Assembly (NCBI RefSeq): GCF_003194605.1
Contig: NZ_QHKY01000002.1
Span: 248,001-312,000, forward strand
Source of the DNA: Nocardioides gilvus
GTDB lineage: Bacteria; Actinomycetota; Actinomycetes; Propionibacteriales; Nocardioidaceae
Length of the DNA: 64,000 bases
Direction of reading: 5' to 3'
Of the stretch, positions 50,916 to 59,596 are shown piece after piece. A program made the position numbers and the translations under genes. How positions within the stretch are numbered: the stretch's first letter is position 1; every line of letters starts with the position of its first letter. Below the pieces are notes generated by a model. It saw nothing but the letters and a program-made list of their open reading frames with translations, ran no database searches and was not told where the DNA came from.

Positions 50916-50963
50916 GGACGTCATGGCCACCGGTCGCTCCAGCGACCGGACGCCATGACGTTG
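50916..50963. repeat. Single divergent 48-bp palindromic repeat (copy 5)
   Basis: It starts GGACGTCATGGCCACCGGTC and has the arms GACGTCATGGC and GCCATGACGTT plus an inner CCGGTCGCT/AGCGACCGG pair, which gives a longer hairpin than copies 1-4. It lies between two minus-strand genes and is not doubled. Confidence 0.75.
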
Positions 50964-50973
50964 CGGGGTGGTC

Positions 50974-52728
50974 TCAGTCGTCCGCGGCGCCCCCGAGCGG
51001 CAACCTGAGTACACCTTCGGCCGACGCCGACACCTGCACCGGGACGCCCCAGTCCTGCTGGTGCATGCGGCAGGCCGCCCCTTCCCCACCGTCGGCGTCG
51101 CAGGAGGCCGCCCGCGCCGCGACGTGGAGCACTCCCTCACCGACCGCGGGGTCGAGGACGAGCCGCCGGGTCAGGTCGGTCCCTCGCCCCTCTCCTTCGC
51201 GCAACAGCGCGGGCGGCGTGGAGCTGACGAGCAACTGGGACGGCGGCCCGAAGCGGTCGTCGACCTTCTGACCGGGCGGTGGCGTGAACTCGATGACCAG
51301 GTCGAGCTGGGCCGAGACCTCGGTGACCGGACGCTGCGTACGGTGCGCGAAGGCCTCCACCTCGACGACGCCCCCGAGCGGCACCCGGCTGATCCGGTGC
51401 GCGGTCGACTCTACGACGAGCAGGTCGGCACCGTTTTCGCTGAGCAGCAGTGCGCTCGGTTCGGCCAGCTCCGTGGCGATCGTGGTGACCTCACCGGTGG
51501 CGGGCGACCACCGGCGTACGGCGCCGTTGTAGGTGTCCGCGATCGCCATCGAGCCGTCGGGCAGTGTCGCCACGCCGAGCGGGTGCTGCAGCAGTGCCTG
51601 GTCGGCGGGACCGTCCCGGAGCCCGAAGTCGAAGAGCCCGGTGCCGATCGCCGTGTGCACCTGACCGCGACCGGACTCGTACGAGACCCAGCGCAGCGCG
51701 GAGGTCTCGGAGTCCGCCAGCCAGAGTCGTTCGCCGTCGACCGCCAGGCCCGAGGGCTGCGCGAACCAAGCATCCGGCAGTGGTCCGTCCAGCAAGCCTT
51801 CGTTGGTGGTGCCGGCCACCACCTCGACGACACCGGTGAGCGGATCGAAGGTCCACAACTGGTGGATCCCTGCCATCGCGATCCAGACCCGGTCACGCCA
51901 CCACGCGACGTCCCAGGGGCTGGAGAGCCGGGCGACGCCGTCTCCGGCCATCCACTGGTTGCCGTCGCCGGCGAGCGTACGTACGTGGCCGGTCGCGAGG
52001 GCGACTCCGGCGAGGCGGTGCGCGACGGTGTCCGCGACCACGAGGTCGTACCCGACCTGCGCTGCGACGTCCGGCGGCAGGAGGCAGAGGCCGTTGGGCT
52101 CGTTGAAGCCGGCGATGCGTTGCTGCACGCCTCCGTCGGCGTCGAGCAGCACGACCTCGTCGTGGCCGGCGTCGGCGACGGCAAGGCGACCGGCGGGCAG
52201 GCGTACGGCGGAGGCGGGGAAGCGCAGGTCACTCGGCTCGACGGCGGGCGGCACGTACAGCGAGTCCCCCGGCTGGAGCGTGCCACGCTCCCGGTGCTGC
52301 TCGACGAGCTCGGCGAGCAGCGCGTCGATGGCGTGCGCGTGGCCCTCCCCCGCGTACTGGGCGACGACGTAACCCTCCGGGTCGACGAGGACCAGCGTGG
52401 GCCAGGCCCGCGCGGTGTAGGCCGACCAGGTGGTCAGCTCGGGATCGTCGAGGACCGCGTGGTGCACCGAGTAGCGCTCGACGGCCGCGACCAGGGCGTC
52501 GGGATCGGCCTCGTGCACGAACTTGGGCGAGTGGACGCCGATGACGACGAGCTCGTCGGACCACTTCTCCTCGAGCGGCCGCAACTCGTCGATGACGTGC
52601 AGACAGTTGATGCAGCAGAACGTCCAGAAGTCGAGGAGGACGAAGCGACCACGCAGGTCGGCGATCCGCAGATCGTCCTCGGTGTTGAGCCAGCCTCGGC
52701 CGGTGAGTTCAGGGGCGCGTACCTTCAC
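50974..52728 (-). CDS. Thioredoxin-fold protein with NHL beta-propeller (NHLRC2-like)
   Basis: A 584-residue protein. Residues 1-150 are a thioredoxin-like domain (APELTGRGWLNTEDDLRIADLRGRFVLLDFWTFCCINCLHVIDEL), with CCINC in place of the usual CxxC. The rest is a six-bladed NHL propeller (repeats such as LPAGRLAVADAGHDEVVLLDADGGVQQRIAG and SPWDVAWWRDRVWIAMAGIHQLWTFDPLTG). This architecture is shared with human NHLRC2. The GTG at 52728 has GACAAT ending 6 nt upstream, a leaderless pattern. It is divergent from the MPI-fold gene, only 36 bp away. No signal peptide; cytoplasmic redox role is unproven. Confidence 0.85.
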   Translation of the reverse strand: MKVRAPELTGRGWLNTEDDLRIADLRGRFVLLDFWTFCCINCLHVIDELRPLEEKWSDELVVIGVHSPKFVHEADPDALVAAVERYSVHHAVLDDPELTTWSAYTARAWPTLVLVDPEGYVVAQYAGEGHAHAIDALLAELVEQHRERGTLQPGDSLYVPPAVEPSDLRFPASAVRLPAGRLAVADAGHDEVVLLDADGGVQQRIAGFNEPNGLCLLPPDVAAQVGYDLVVADTVAHRLAGVALATGHVRTLAGDGNQWMAGDGVARLSSPWDVAWWRDRVWIAMAGIHQLWTFDPLTGVVEVVAGTTNEGLLDGPLPDAWFAQPSGLAVDGERLWLADSETSALRWVSYESGRGQVHTAIGTGLFDFGLRDGPADQALLQHPLGVATLPDGSMAIADTYNGAVRRWSPATGEVTTIATELAEPSALLLSENGADLLVVESTAHRISRVPLGGVVEVEAFAHRTQRPVTEVSAQLDLVIEFTPPPGQKVDDRFGPPSQLLVSSTPPALLREGEGRGTDLTRRLVLDPAVGEGVLHVAARAASCDADGGEGAACRMHQQDWGVPVQVSASAEGVLRLPLGGAADD

Positions 52729-52764
52729 GTGCTGATTGTCCCCCCTCACCCCTAAGGTGGACGC

Positions 52765-53565
52765 ATGAGCGAGCTGAGCGCGTACGTCGACATCTGGTGG
52801 AGCGGGATCACCGACTTCACCCTTCTTCTCGAGGAACTCCCGCAGGAAGCCTGGGCCACGCCCACCGACCTCCCGGGCTGGACCGTGCGTGACGTCGCTG
52901 CCCACACCGCCCACCTGGAGCACCTGCTCGCGGGTGGGCGCCACGACGACATCAAGGTCGTCGACGCTCCGCACGCCAGGGGCTTCATGGGTGAATTCAC
53001 TGAGCAGGGAGTCATTGCGCGACTGTCCCGCTCCAAGGACGAGTTGATCAACGAGATCCGGGAGTCGGCCACCGCCACCCACACCGCGATTCTGTCCGAC
53101 GGCGTCCCCGAGGGCACCACGCCTGCGCGCGAGCCGTTCGGATCCATCGGCTGGACCAGCCGCACGCTGTGGCGCAACCGCCCCCTGGACCTGTGGATGC
53201 ACGAGCAGGACGTCCGTCGCGCCGTCGGGATCCCCGGCAACCTGGACTCCCCCGGAGCCCTCCACAGCATCAACTATCTCTCCGACTCCCTCGGCCTGGT
53301 GCTCGCCAAGCGGGTGGGCGCCCCGGCCGGGACGGTGCTCCGCCTCGAGGTCGACGGACACACACCACGCGGCTTCACGGTCAACGAGTCCGGACGCGGC
53401 GAGGAGCTCGACGAGGTGCCCTCCTCGGTCGACGTCACTCTCTCCTTCGATCGCGAGAGCTTCGCGCGGGTCGCCGGTGGGCGTGGCACAGCTGACCGGG
53501 TGACCATCTCCGGCGACGAAGAACTCGGCGCGAAGATCCTCAGCGCCATGGTCGTGACGCCGTGA
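52765..53565 (+). CDS. Maleylpyruvate isomerase-fold (DinB-like, mycothiol-dependent) protein
   Basis: A 266-residue protein of the TIGR03083/TIGR03086 type. The N-terminal DinB-like four-helix bundle has LPGWTVRDVAAHTAHLEHLLAG and LWMHEQDVRRAVG, supplying His residues for a metal site. The C-terminal half resembles the MDMPI domain (VTLSFDRESFARVAGGR, ADRVTISGDEELGAKILSAM). Such proteins use mycothiol in isomerisation or conjugation, a class hallmark in actinobacteria. The substrate is unknown. The hexamer TAAGGT ends 6 nt before the ATG, a leaderless pattern. An SDR gene follows within 13 bp. Confidence 0.85.
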   Translation: MSELSAYVDIWWSGITDFTLLLEELPQEAWATPTDLPGWTVRDVAAHTAHLEHLLAGGRHDDIKVVDAPHARGFMGEFTEQGVIARLSRSKDELINEIRESATATHTAILSDGVPEGTTPAREPFGSIGWTSRTLWRNRPLDLWMHEQDVRRAVGIPGNLDSPGALHSINYLSDSLGLVLAKRVGAPAGTVLRLEVDGHTPRGFTVNESGRGEELDEVPSSVDVTLSFDRESFARVAGGRGTADRVTISGDEELGAKILSAMVVTP

Positions 53566-53578
53566 GGTCCCTGGTGGG

Positions 53579-54523
53579 ATGAAGCCCAGCGCCTGGCGCC
53601 CGGAGTCGATCACTGACCAGACCGGGCGCACCTTCCTCGTCACCGGCACCAGCCCGGGCGGGATCGGCTTCCACGTCGCTCTCTCCCTGGCCGCGGCCGG
53701 GGGCCGGGTCGTACTGGCCGGGCGCACCCCCGAGCGCATCACGGCCGCCGTGGCGCAGATCCGCGCCGCGGCGCCCGAGGCGGACCTCGAGGAGCTCGTG
53801 GTCGACCTCGCCGCCCAGGACTCCGTACGCCGTGCCGCCCGGGAGGCCGAAGTCTTCGGGCCGCTGCACGCCCTGGTGAACAACGCCGGGGTCCGGGCCA
53901 CCCGGCTGCAGCGCACCGTCGACGGTCTTGAGCTGCAGATGGCCACCAACCACTTCGGGCCGTTCCTGCTCACCGGGCTGCTGCTGCCCCAACTGGTCGC
54001 CTCGGGCGACGGACGAGTCGTCACTGTTGCCTCCCGAGCCCACCACCGCGCCAGACGTGCGCCGCTGGAGGACCCGCGTACGCCGCCGTTCCCCTACCGC
54101 AAGCTCGCGACGTACGACCGGTCCAAACTGGCCAACCTGCTCTTCACCTTCGAGCTGGACCGGCGCCTGTGGGCGGCCCAGTCAGCGGCCCAGTCACCGG
54201 TGCGAGCACTGGCCGCCCACCCCGGGTACGCAGCCACCCCACTCTTCGCCAACGGGGCCTACGGTCGCCCCTCCGGTGGGCCGGCCTCGATCCTCGACGC
54301 GGTGCACAAGGCCGTCGCCCAGCCCGCTGCCCACGGCGCCTGGCCGGTGCTGATGGCGACGCTGGACGACCTGCCCGGTGCGACGTACTGCGGGCCCACG
54401 GGCCGCGGGGAGCTGCGCGGTCCACCCGGCGTCGTGCAGGCCAGCAACCTGGCGCACGACGCGGCTGCCCAACGTGAGCTCTGGGAGATCAGCGAGCGGA
54501 CCGTCGGCCTGCGCTATCCGTAG
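53579..54523 (+). CDS. Short-chain dehydrogenase/reductase
   Basis: A 314-residue SDR. The cofactor loop is TGTSPGGIGFHVA, a variant of TGxxxGxG, then NNAGVRATR, and the catalytic YDRSK (in ATYDRSKLANLL). The Ser position of the usual triad appears as VASRAHHR. It resembles retinol-dehydrogenase-like SDRs with NADP preference suggested by Arg (AGRTPER) after the first beta-alpha unit. The substrate is unknown. It starts 13 bp after the MPI-fold gene, so the two are likely co-transcribed. Confidence 0.87.
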   Translation: MKPSAWRPESITDQTGRTFLVTGTSPGGIGFHVALSLAAAGGRVVLAGRTPERITAAVAQIRAAAPEADLEELVVDLAAQDSVRRAAREAEVFGPLHALVNNAGVRATRLQRTVDGLELQMATNHFGPFLLTGLLLPQLVASGDGRVVTVASRAHHRARRAPLEDPRTPPFPYRKLATYDRSKLANLLFTFELDRRLWAAQSAAQSPVRALAAHPGYAATPLFANGAYGRPSGGPASILDAVHKAVAQPAAHGAWPVLMATLDDLPGATYCGPTGRGELRGPPGVVQASNLAHDAAAQRELWEISERTVGLRYP

Positions 54524-54544
54524 GCCGGCGACGAGACGAGCGCG

Positions 54545-56104
54545 TCACTCGCGCTCGACGTCTTTCACCCGGACGATGCCCCGCCGGGTGCCCACAAAGG
54601 CCGCTCCGTCGGGTCCGAGGGCGACGTAGCCCAGGTCGGTGGTGTGCATGAAGCCGGTGCCGGTGCGCACGGAGAAGGCGTCCTTGCCCGTGCGTACGTC
54701 GATGGCGCTCATGTACCACGCCGAGACGCCCAGGGCGGACGGCCGCTTCGTCCAGATGTATGCCAGACCCGTCGCCCAGGAGACGGTGGGACGCACGTAG
54801 ACAGACGATGCCTCGTTGGTCCACACGACCCGACACTCACCGTCACTGTGGTCGACGCGGGCAATCCCCCCGGTGGGGGTGAACCCCAGCGCGGTGGAGG
54901 CGAACGAGTCGTTGCCGTGGGCGTTGGTCACGAGCACACCGTTGCCCACCGAGACCAACGACGTCTCCGTGGAGCTCTCACCGCCGTCGAAGACCGCTGA
55001 CTTGCAGACTTCTGCACCCGTGGAGCGGTCGTGGAAGGTGACCTGGAGACGCGGCTCGGCGTTGTCGGCGAGCGCCACCAGGTTGTCGTCGACGAGGACG
55101 GGACCCGAGCCGGTGCCCTGGACCGACTGCCCCGACTTCACCTCGACGCCGCGGTCGTACTCGGTACGCCAACTGACCGCGGCGGAGCCGGTCTCGTCGA
55201 CCACGAGACGGTAGACGGCCTCTTCGGAGGTGAGGAAGACGCCTGACTCGTCGACCGTGAACGGCTGGGTGATGCGCTCGTCGAGGTCGAGGATCTTCGC
55301 CCCACCGGCGACCGTGTCGAGCATCCCGACCTTGCCCTTGTAACTGGCCCACCAGATGCGTCCGGACCAGTCGGGCAACGCGCGGACCAGACAGTCGTCG
55401 TCGCCGATCAGCTTGGTGAGGTTCCAGGTCTGGGCCACCGTCAGGTCGGCCTCGCCGTCGGCGTCGGCGGTGCCGATGGACTGGATGCGACCGTCGGTGG
55501 TGGCCACGATCGCCCGGTCGCCGTTGTCGAGGTAGAAGCGAGAGCCCGAGCAGACGTCCGCACGGACCGGGTCATCGGTCTCCACCCGGTCGGGGAGCCG
55601 CTTGGTGGCCAACGGCCGCAACGAGTCGGCATCGACGACGCGCAGCAGCGGGCCCTTGCGGTCCCGGCAGAGCGTGACGAGTCGGCCGTCGGTGGCGAAC
55701 TGCATGCTGCGGCAACTCTCCATCCCGTACCAGGCGGAGTCTGCCTCGGGCTGGTCACCCAACGGCCCGGGACGGTCGATCAGCGAGTCGGCCAACCACG
55801 GGTGCTGGGCCGGCTCACCGACGTCCAGCGGCTTGGCGGAGGCCTGTTGGCCCTGGTAGGCCGGAGTGGCGAGGAGTCCCCCGGCGCCGGGGATCGGGAG
55901 CACGCCGTCGGGGACCACGACGACGATCGCACTGACCAGGGCAACCACGGCGGCGCTGATTCCGGCGCCCTTCCAGCTCAAGCTGGGCCACGGCACCCGG
56001 GCCCGGACCTGCGGGACGCACAACAGCACGAGGACCAGCCCCAACGCGAGCGGGCCAATGGCCAGCATCAGCACCAGGACCAGAACGACGAGCCCCCACC
56101 ACAT
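54545..56104 (-). CDS. Membrane-anchored beta-propeller-like protein
   Basis: A 519-residue protein. Two N-terminal helices (WWGLVVLVLVLMLAIGPLALGLVLVLLCVP and SLSWKGAGISAAVVALVSAIVVVVPDG) are followed by about 440 residues of repetitive beta sequence (FATDGRLVTLCRDRKGPLLRVVDADSL, RAIVATTDGRIQSIGTADADG, IWWASYKGKVGMLDTVAGG, FTVDESGVFLTSEEAVYRLVVD), likely a PQQ/WD-like propeller exposed outside. It has four or more Cys outside the helices. No function is known. The start ATG 56104 has no clear Shine-Dalgarno; a longer frame with Pro/Ser-rich residues is possible. It is convergent with the SDR gene. Confidence 0.7.
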   Translation of the reverse strand: MWWGLVVLVLVLMLAIGPLALGLVLVLLCVPQVRARVPWPSLSWKGAGISAAVVALVSAIVVVVPDGVLPIPGAGGLLATPAYQGQQASAKPLDVGEPAQHPWLADSLIDRPGPLGDQPEADSAWYGMESCRSMQFATDGRLVTLCRDRKGPLLRVVDADSLRPLATKRLPDRVETDDPVRADVCSGSRFYLDNGDRAIVATTDGRIQSIGTADADGEADLTVAQTWNLTKLIGDDDCLVRALPDWSGRIWWASYKGKVGMLDTVAGGAKILDLDERITQPFTVDESGVFLTSEEAVYRLVVDETGSAAVSWRTEYDRGVEVKSGQSVQGTGSGPVLVDDNLVALADNAEPRLQVTFHDRSTGAEVCKSAVFDGGESSTETSLVSVGNGVLVTNAHGNDSFASTALGFTPTGGIARVDHSDGECRVVWTNEASSVYVRPTVSWATGLAYIWTKRPSALGVSAWYMSAIDVRTGKDAFSVRTGTGFMHTTDLGYVALGPDGAAFVGTRRGIVRVKDVERE

Positions 56105-56214
56105 TTCAGCGGCCCCGGCTCGTGGAGAACGAGGGCACGGGGAGGAGGGAGCGCGCGGACATGGCACGAGGATATGTCGCGGTCACGCGGATCCCGCAGC
56201 CAGCAGTCACCGGG

Positions 56215-56406
56215 TCACCGACGTCGACGTCCGGTCCACAGCAGCGCCACCGCTCCGGCCACCCCGGCGAGCAGGACCGCCACCAGGACCCTGGCCCACC
56301 AGTCGAGGTCGGTGGTCAGGTCGAGGAAGAACGTCACGACGATCACCACCATCAGGAAGGTGATGCTCGGAACGACACTTGCCTGGCGTGGCCTCTCATC
56401 CGTCAT
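56215..56406 (-). CDS. Small two-helix membrane protein
   Basis: A 63-residue protein with two hydrophobic helices (ITFLMVVIVVTFFLDL and VLVAVLLAGVAGAVALLWTG) and a basic end (RRRR), a plausible small inner membrane protein. Its Shine-Dalgarno is weak (AGGTTTCATCC before ATG). It may be the first gene of a unit with the propeller gene 110 bp downstream. No family is recognised. Confidence 0.6.
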   Translation of the reverse strand: MTDERPRQASVVPSITFLMVVIVVTFFLDLTTDLDWWARVLVAVLLAGVAGAVALLWTGRRRR

Positions 56407-56552
56407 GGATGAAACCTAACGAACTTTGCAGGAGGGCTTCCCCCCGGTCCGTGGAGTCTGCTGACCGGAGTGCGGAGTTCGGCATTGTCCAGGTCTCGAC
56501 GTCCCACAGGCAGTAGCGTTCGGTCACTGTCAGCAGACTCCCGAGGAGAACC

Positions 56553-57500
56553 ATGTCGCGTCCCTTCCGCTTGCCTGCGGTGCTGTCCGCAGCCGTCACC
56601 GCAGCCCTGGCCGGCGCGCTGCTGAGTGCCCCGACCACCGCGAGCGCCACCACGTTCGCGGCGCCCAAGGCTTCGCACGTGAAGGCCTGCAAGAAGGCAG
56701 ACTTCGCCGGCGCCTCCCGGATGCGTCTGCAGAGCAGCAAGAAGGCGGTGGGCAAGTCGGGCAGGACCAAGGCCACCGCGCGAGCCTGGGTCTACACCAA
56801 CCAACGTCAGCAGGCCTGCGTCGTCACCTCGGCCACCAGCCCGAAGGTGAAGAAGACCAGGAAGACCACCGACATCTCCTACAGCGGCTACTCGCTGGTG
56901 GAGAGCGACTCCGTCATCAAGTTCGCCCAGGGTCACCAGCTGAGCATGGATGACTTCTGGGGCGACTCGAACAGCTTCGCCCGCTGGGGCCGCAAGGCGC
57001 CCCGGACCACCAGCGCATCAGTGATCGACCTGGTTGACGACGGGGTGATGACTGCGGCGGACCTCGACGGCCTGCCCCAGGAGTTGCAGACCCTCAAGGG
57101 CCAGAAGTACCGCATGGAGACCACCTCGCTGGTCGTACGTTGGCAGATGTACGGCGACCGCACGGTGAAGACCAAGAAGGTCACGAAGGCCAAGGCTGCG
57201 AAGGTCCGCAAGGCGAAGTTCAAGAAGATCGCCGCGCGCCGTACGGCTGGTCTCAAGGAGGCACGGACCTCGTGGCAGGAGTGGGTCGCCGCCCAACGCC
57301 AGACGACGGCCGAGGAGCGCGCGTGGGTGAAGTTCTACGGTGACCTCATCCACGACATGGACCGGATGATCGTCAAGGGACAGGCGCAGTCCGACAAGGC
57401 CATGGCTCGCCATGCGGCCAAGGAAGCTGTGCGGGGCGCCAAGTTGGTGTCGGGCTACCGCATCAAGATCGACCTCCCGCTGTCGCTTCCGCGAAGCTGA
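56553..57500 (+). CDS. Secreted Lys/Arg-rich protein, unknown function
   Basis: A 315-residue exported protein. A signal peptide (LPAVLSAAVTAALAGALLSAPTTASA, ending near residue 33) precedes a mature protein with two early Cys residues (KACKK and QQACVVTSA). The middle is a mixed alpha/beta part, then a very basic helix (VKTKKVTKAKAAKVRKAKFKKIAARRTAGL) and a helical end (EERAWVKFYGDLIHDMDRMIVKGQAQSDKAMARHAAKEAV). GAGGAG precedes the ATG by 7 nt. I recognise no family; the high charge suggests binding of DNA, cell-wall polymers or teichoic acids outside the cell. Confidence 0.65.
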   Translation: MSRPFRLPAVLSAAVTAALAGALLSAPTTASATTFAAPKASHVKACKKADFAGASRMRLQSSKKAVGKSGRTKATARAWVYTNQRQQACVVTSATSPKVKKTRKTTDISYSGYSLVESDSVIKFAQGHQLSMDDFWGDSNSFARWGRKAPRTTSASVIDLVDDGVMTAADLDGLPQELQTLKGQKYRMETTSLVVRWQMYGDRTVKTKKVTKAKAAKVRKAKFKKIAARRTAGLKEARTSWQEWVAAQRQTTAEERAWVKFYGDLIHDMDRMIVKGQAQSDKAMARHAAKEAVRGAKLVSGYRIKIDLPLSLPRS

Positions 57501-57517
57501 GCAAAGCTGAGCAAAGC

Positions 57518-57559
57518 GAAGAGCCCCCGTCCGACCTTCCGGTCGGGCGGGGGCTCTTC
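57518..57559. terminator. Terminator after the secreted Lys-rich protein gene
   Basis: A 19-bp stem (GAAGAGCCCCCGTCCGACC against GGTCGGGCGGGGGCTCTTC, one G-T pair) with a 4-nt TTCC loop. It follows the stop at 57500 and faces the convergent gene ending at 57655. Confidence 0.9.
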
Positions 57560-57575
57560 CACGTTTGTCCTGGCC

Positions 57576-57617
57576 CTGGGCACTGGGCACTGGGCCCTGG
57601 GCACTGGGCACTGGACC
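57576..57617. repeat. Six tandem 7-bp units (CTGGGCA-type)
   Basis: Units are CTGGGCA, CTGGGCA, CTGGGCC, CTGGGCA, CTGGGCA and CTGGACC. They lie in the non-coding gap between a terminator and the end of the next gene. Such short repeats mutate by slippage. Confidence 0.9.
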
Positions 57618-57654
57618 CGGACGAGTCAGCCGGAGCCGCGGCTCCCTCGGCCAA

Positions 57655-59514
57655 CTACTTCTTGACCTTCCTCGACCACTTCGACGTGAACTTCACCGTC
57701 TTGTAGCCCGGCTTCGACACCGTCACGACCACTCGGTACTTCTTGTTGCGCATCGAACGCTTCAGCTTCAGCTTGGACTTCTTCCCGGCCTTCACCTTGA
57801 CGAGCTTCTTGCCGGACTTGGTGAACCACTGGTACTTCACCTTCACCGACTTCGGTTTCCAGACGCCCTTCGACACCTTCAGCGTCTTCCCGACGCGGGC
57901 CGTGCCCGTAACCTTCGGCGCCTTGACCCGCTTGAGGGTCTTCACCGGCTTCGGGGCAGGTGACGGCGTGGGGGTCGGGGTCGGCGTGGGCGTCGGGGTG
58001 GGGACTGGGGTGGAGGTGGGCGTGGGCGTCGCGGTGAGTGTCGGGGTCGGGACCGGGGTGACCGTCGGCGTAGGCACAGGCGTGACCGTCGGCGTAGGCA
58101 CAGGCGTGGGAGTCGGGGTGGGCTTCGGAGGATCCGGAGGACCTTCCACGCTCAGAGTCGCGTCGATCCCCCTGACCGTTGCCCCGGAGGCGACGACGAC
58201 GTCGCGCCCGGTCGCCACGGTCGGGGCGTCGTCCCAGAACTCCGGGGCGAGTCCGCCCGTGGGGTCCTCGAACCCCACCCGGTAGGTGCCGGGGGGCAGT
58301 TGCACGAACCTGTAGCCCCCGCCGACGGCAGTGATGACCGGTTCACCGACTCTGCGCCACCGCGCGGCAGCTCCTGAGCCGTCGAGCCGATAGACGCTCA
58401 CCTCGAGATCGTTCACCGGCTTCGACTCCTGCGCGGAGACGGTGCCCTCCAGGCTCGCGCCGACTCCGAGCAGGGCGTCGACGGTCACCACCTCACGGTG
58501 TCCCAGGACGACGTCCTTCGCGCCCTCGACGGTTGCTGCGTCCTTGTAGAACTCCGGGAGGAGGATCTCGTTCTCGATGTCCCTGAAACCAACCCGATAG
58601 GTGCCTGCCGAGAGCCCTGAGATCTCGTAGCGACCCTCAGGGTCCGTCCGACCCGAGTTGACCGGCTCCCACTGGTCGCTCCCCTCGCGGCCGAACTCGT
58701 ACACGGTCACCTCCACCTTGCCGAGCATGTCGCTGGCGACCGGGGCGCTGATACGGCCCGTGATGGTGCCGCCGCTCTCCAGGGTTGCGTCGATGTCGAA
58801 GACCGCTCGGCCGCGGGGCACGACCACGTCCTTGGCCTGCTCGATGGTCACTGCGTCGTCGTAGAACTCGCTCTGGACCGCGCCGGCGTCGTCCACGAAC
58901 TCGAGCCGGTAGGTGCCCGCCCGGAGGGACCGTGCCTGGTAGCGGCCGTCGGACTCAGCAGCGGTCCTCCCCACCTGGCGCCAGACCGGCCCGGCGCCGT
59001 CGTTGTCGCCCACGAAGATGTTGACGTTCAGGGAGACGACATCCGCGTCCTCTGGCGCCGTCAACGTCCCTGCGATGGACCCCCCGGGCTCAAGCGCGAT
59101 GCCGATCCCGGTGACGGTCCCGCTCTCTGCCAGGGCGATCACCGTCGCCGTACGCATGAGTGGACCGCCGTGGAAGGCGGGCGCGAGGTCGTTCTTCATG
59201 TCCTCCGCCTCCACGAGGTACCTGCCGGCGGGAAGGTCACGGAACTCGTACGAGCCGTCGTCGCTCAACACCGACAGGTCGACGAACGGCGTCCAGCGGA
59301 AGGCGCCATCGGATTCGGCCCAGCGGTGGAGCTTGACGACCGGATCCGGCTGCTCGCCCCGCGGCCAGGTGACCGAACCAGAGATCGAACCCAGGCCGGT
59401 CTCCGGATCATCGACCGCAGAGGCCGGCGCCACGGCGAGCGCCCCGCCCAGCGCAACGACGAGGGCCAGCGCCCACGCCACGTACGTCCTGCTTGCTCGC
59501 AACTTCGGCCCCAC
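57655..59514 (-). CDS. Secreted carboxypeptidase-regulatory-like repeat protein with Thr-Pro linker and Lys-rich C-terminal domain
   Basis: A 619-residue exported protein. Signal peptide: AWALALVVALGGALAVAPASA (ending near 33). Four CarboxypepD_reg-like beta repeats follow (residues about 40-455), each with the pattern GTYRVGFxDxxxxxxPEFxxDAxTVExAKDVVV. A Thr-Pro linker of about 65 residues (TPTPTPVPTPT...) precedes the C-terminal 90-residue Lys-rich domain (RVGKTLKVSKGVWKPKSVKVKYQWFTKSGKKL ... GYKTVKFTSKWSRKVKK). The same end domain occurs in the next two genes. The function is unknown; surface attachment is likely. It starts at GTG 59514. Confidence 0.8.
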   Translation of the reverse strand: MGPKLRASRTYVAWALALVVALGGALAVAPASAVDDPETGLGSISGSVTWPRGEQPDPVVKLHRWAESDGAFRWTPFVDLSVLSDDGSYEFRDLPAGRYLVEAEDMKNDLAPAFHGGPLMRTATVIALAESGTVTGIGIALEPGGSIAGTLTAPEDADVVSLNVNIFVGDNDGAGPVWRQVGRTAAESDGRYQARSLRAGTYRLEFVDDAGAVQSEFYDDAVTIEQAKDVVVPRGRAVFDIDATLESGGTITGRISAPVASDMLGKVEVTVYEFGREGSDQWEPVNSGRTDPEGRYEISGLSAGTYRVGFRDIENEILLPEFYKDAATVEGAKDVVLGHREVVTVDALLGVGASLEGTVSAQESKPVNDLEVSVYRLDGSGAAARWRRVGEPVITAVGGGYRFVQLPPGTYRVGFEDPTGGLAPEFWDDAPTVATGRDVVVASGATVRGIDATLSVEGPPDPPKPTPTPTPVPTPTVTPVPTPTVTPVPTPTLTATPTPTSTPVPTPTPTPTPTPTPSPAPKPVKTLKRVKAPKVTGTARVGKTLKVSKGVWKPKSVKVKYQWFTKSGKKLVKVKAGKKSKLKLKRSMRNKKYRVVVTVSKPGYKTVKFTSKWSRKVKK

Positions 59515-59596
59515 GACGATCCCCCTACGCCTCCTGCTCCGGCTGACACCGGTGGAGGAAGCGTAGGCGGTCGCGCCGACAGCCGAGCAGAGGTGC

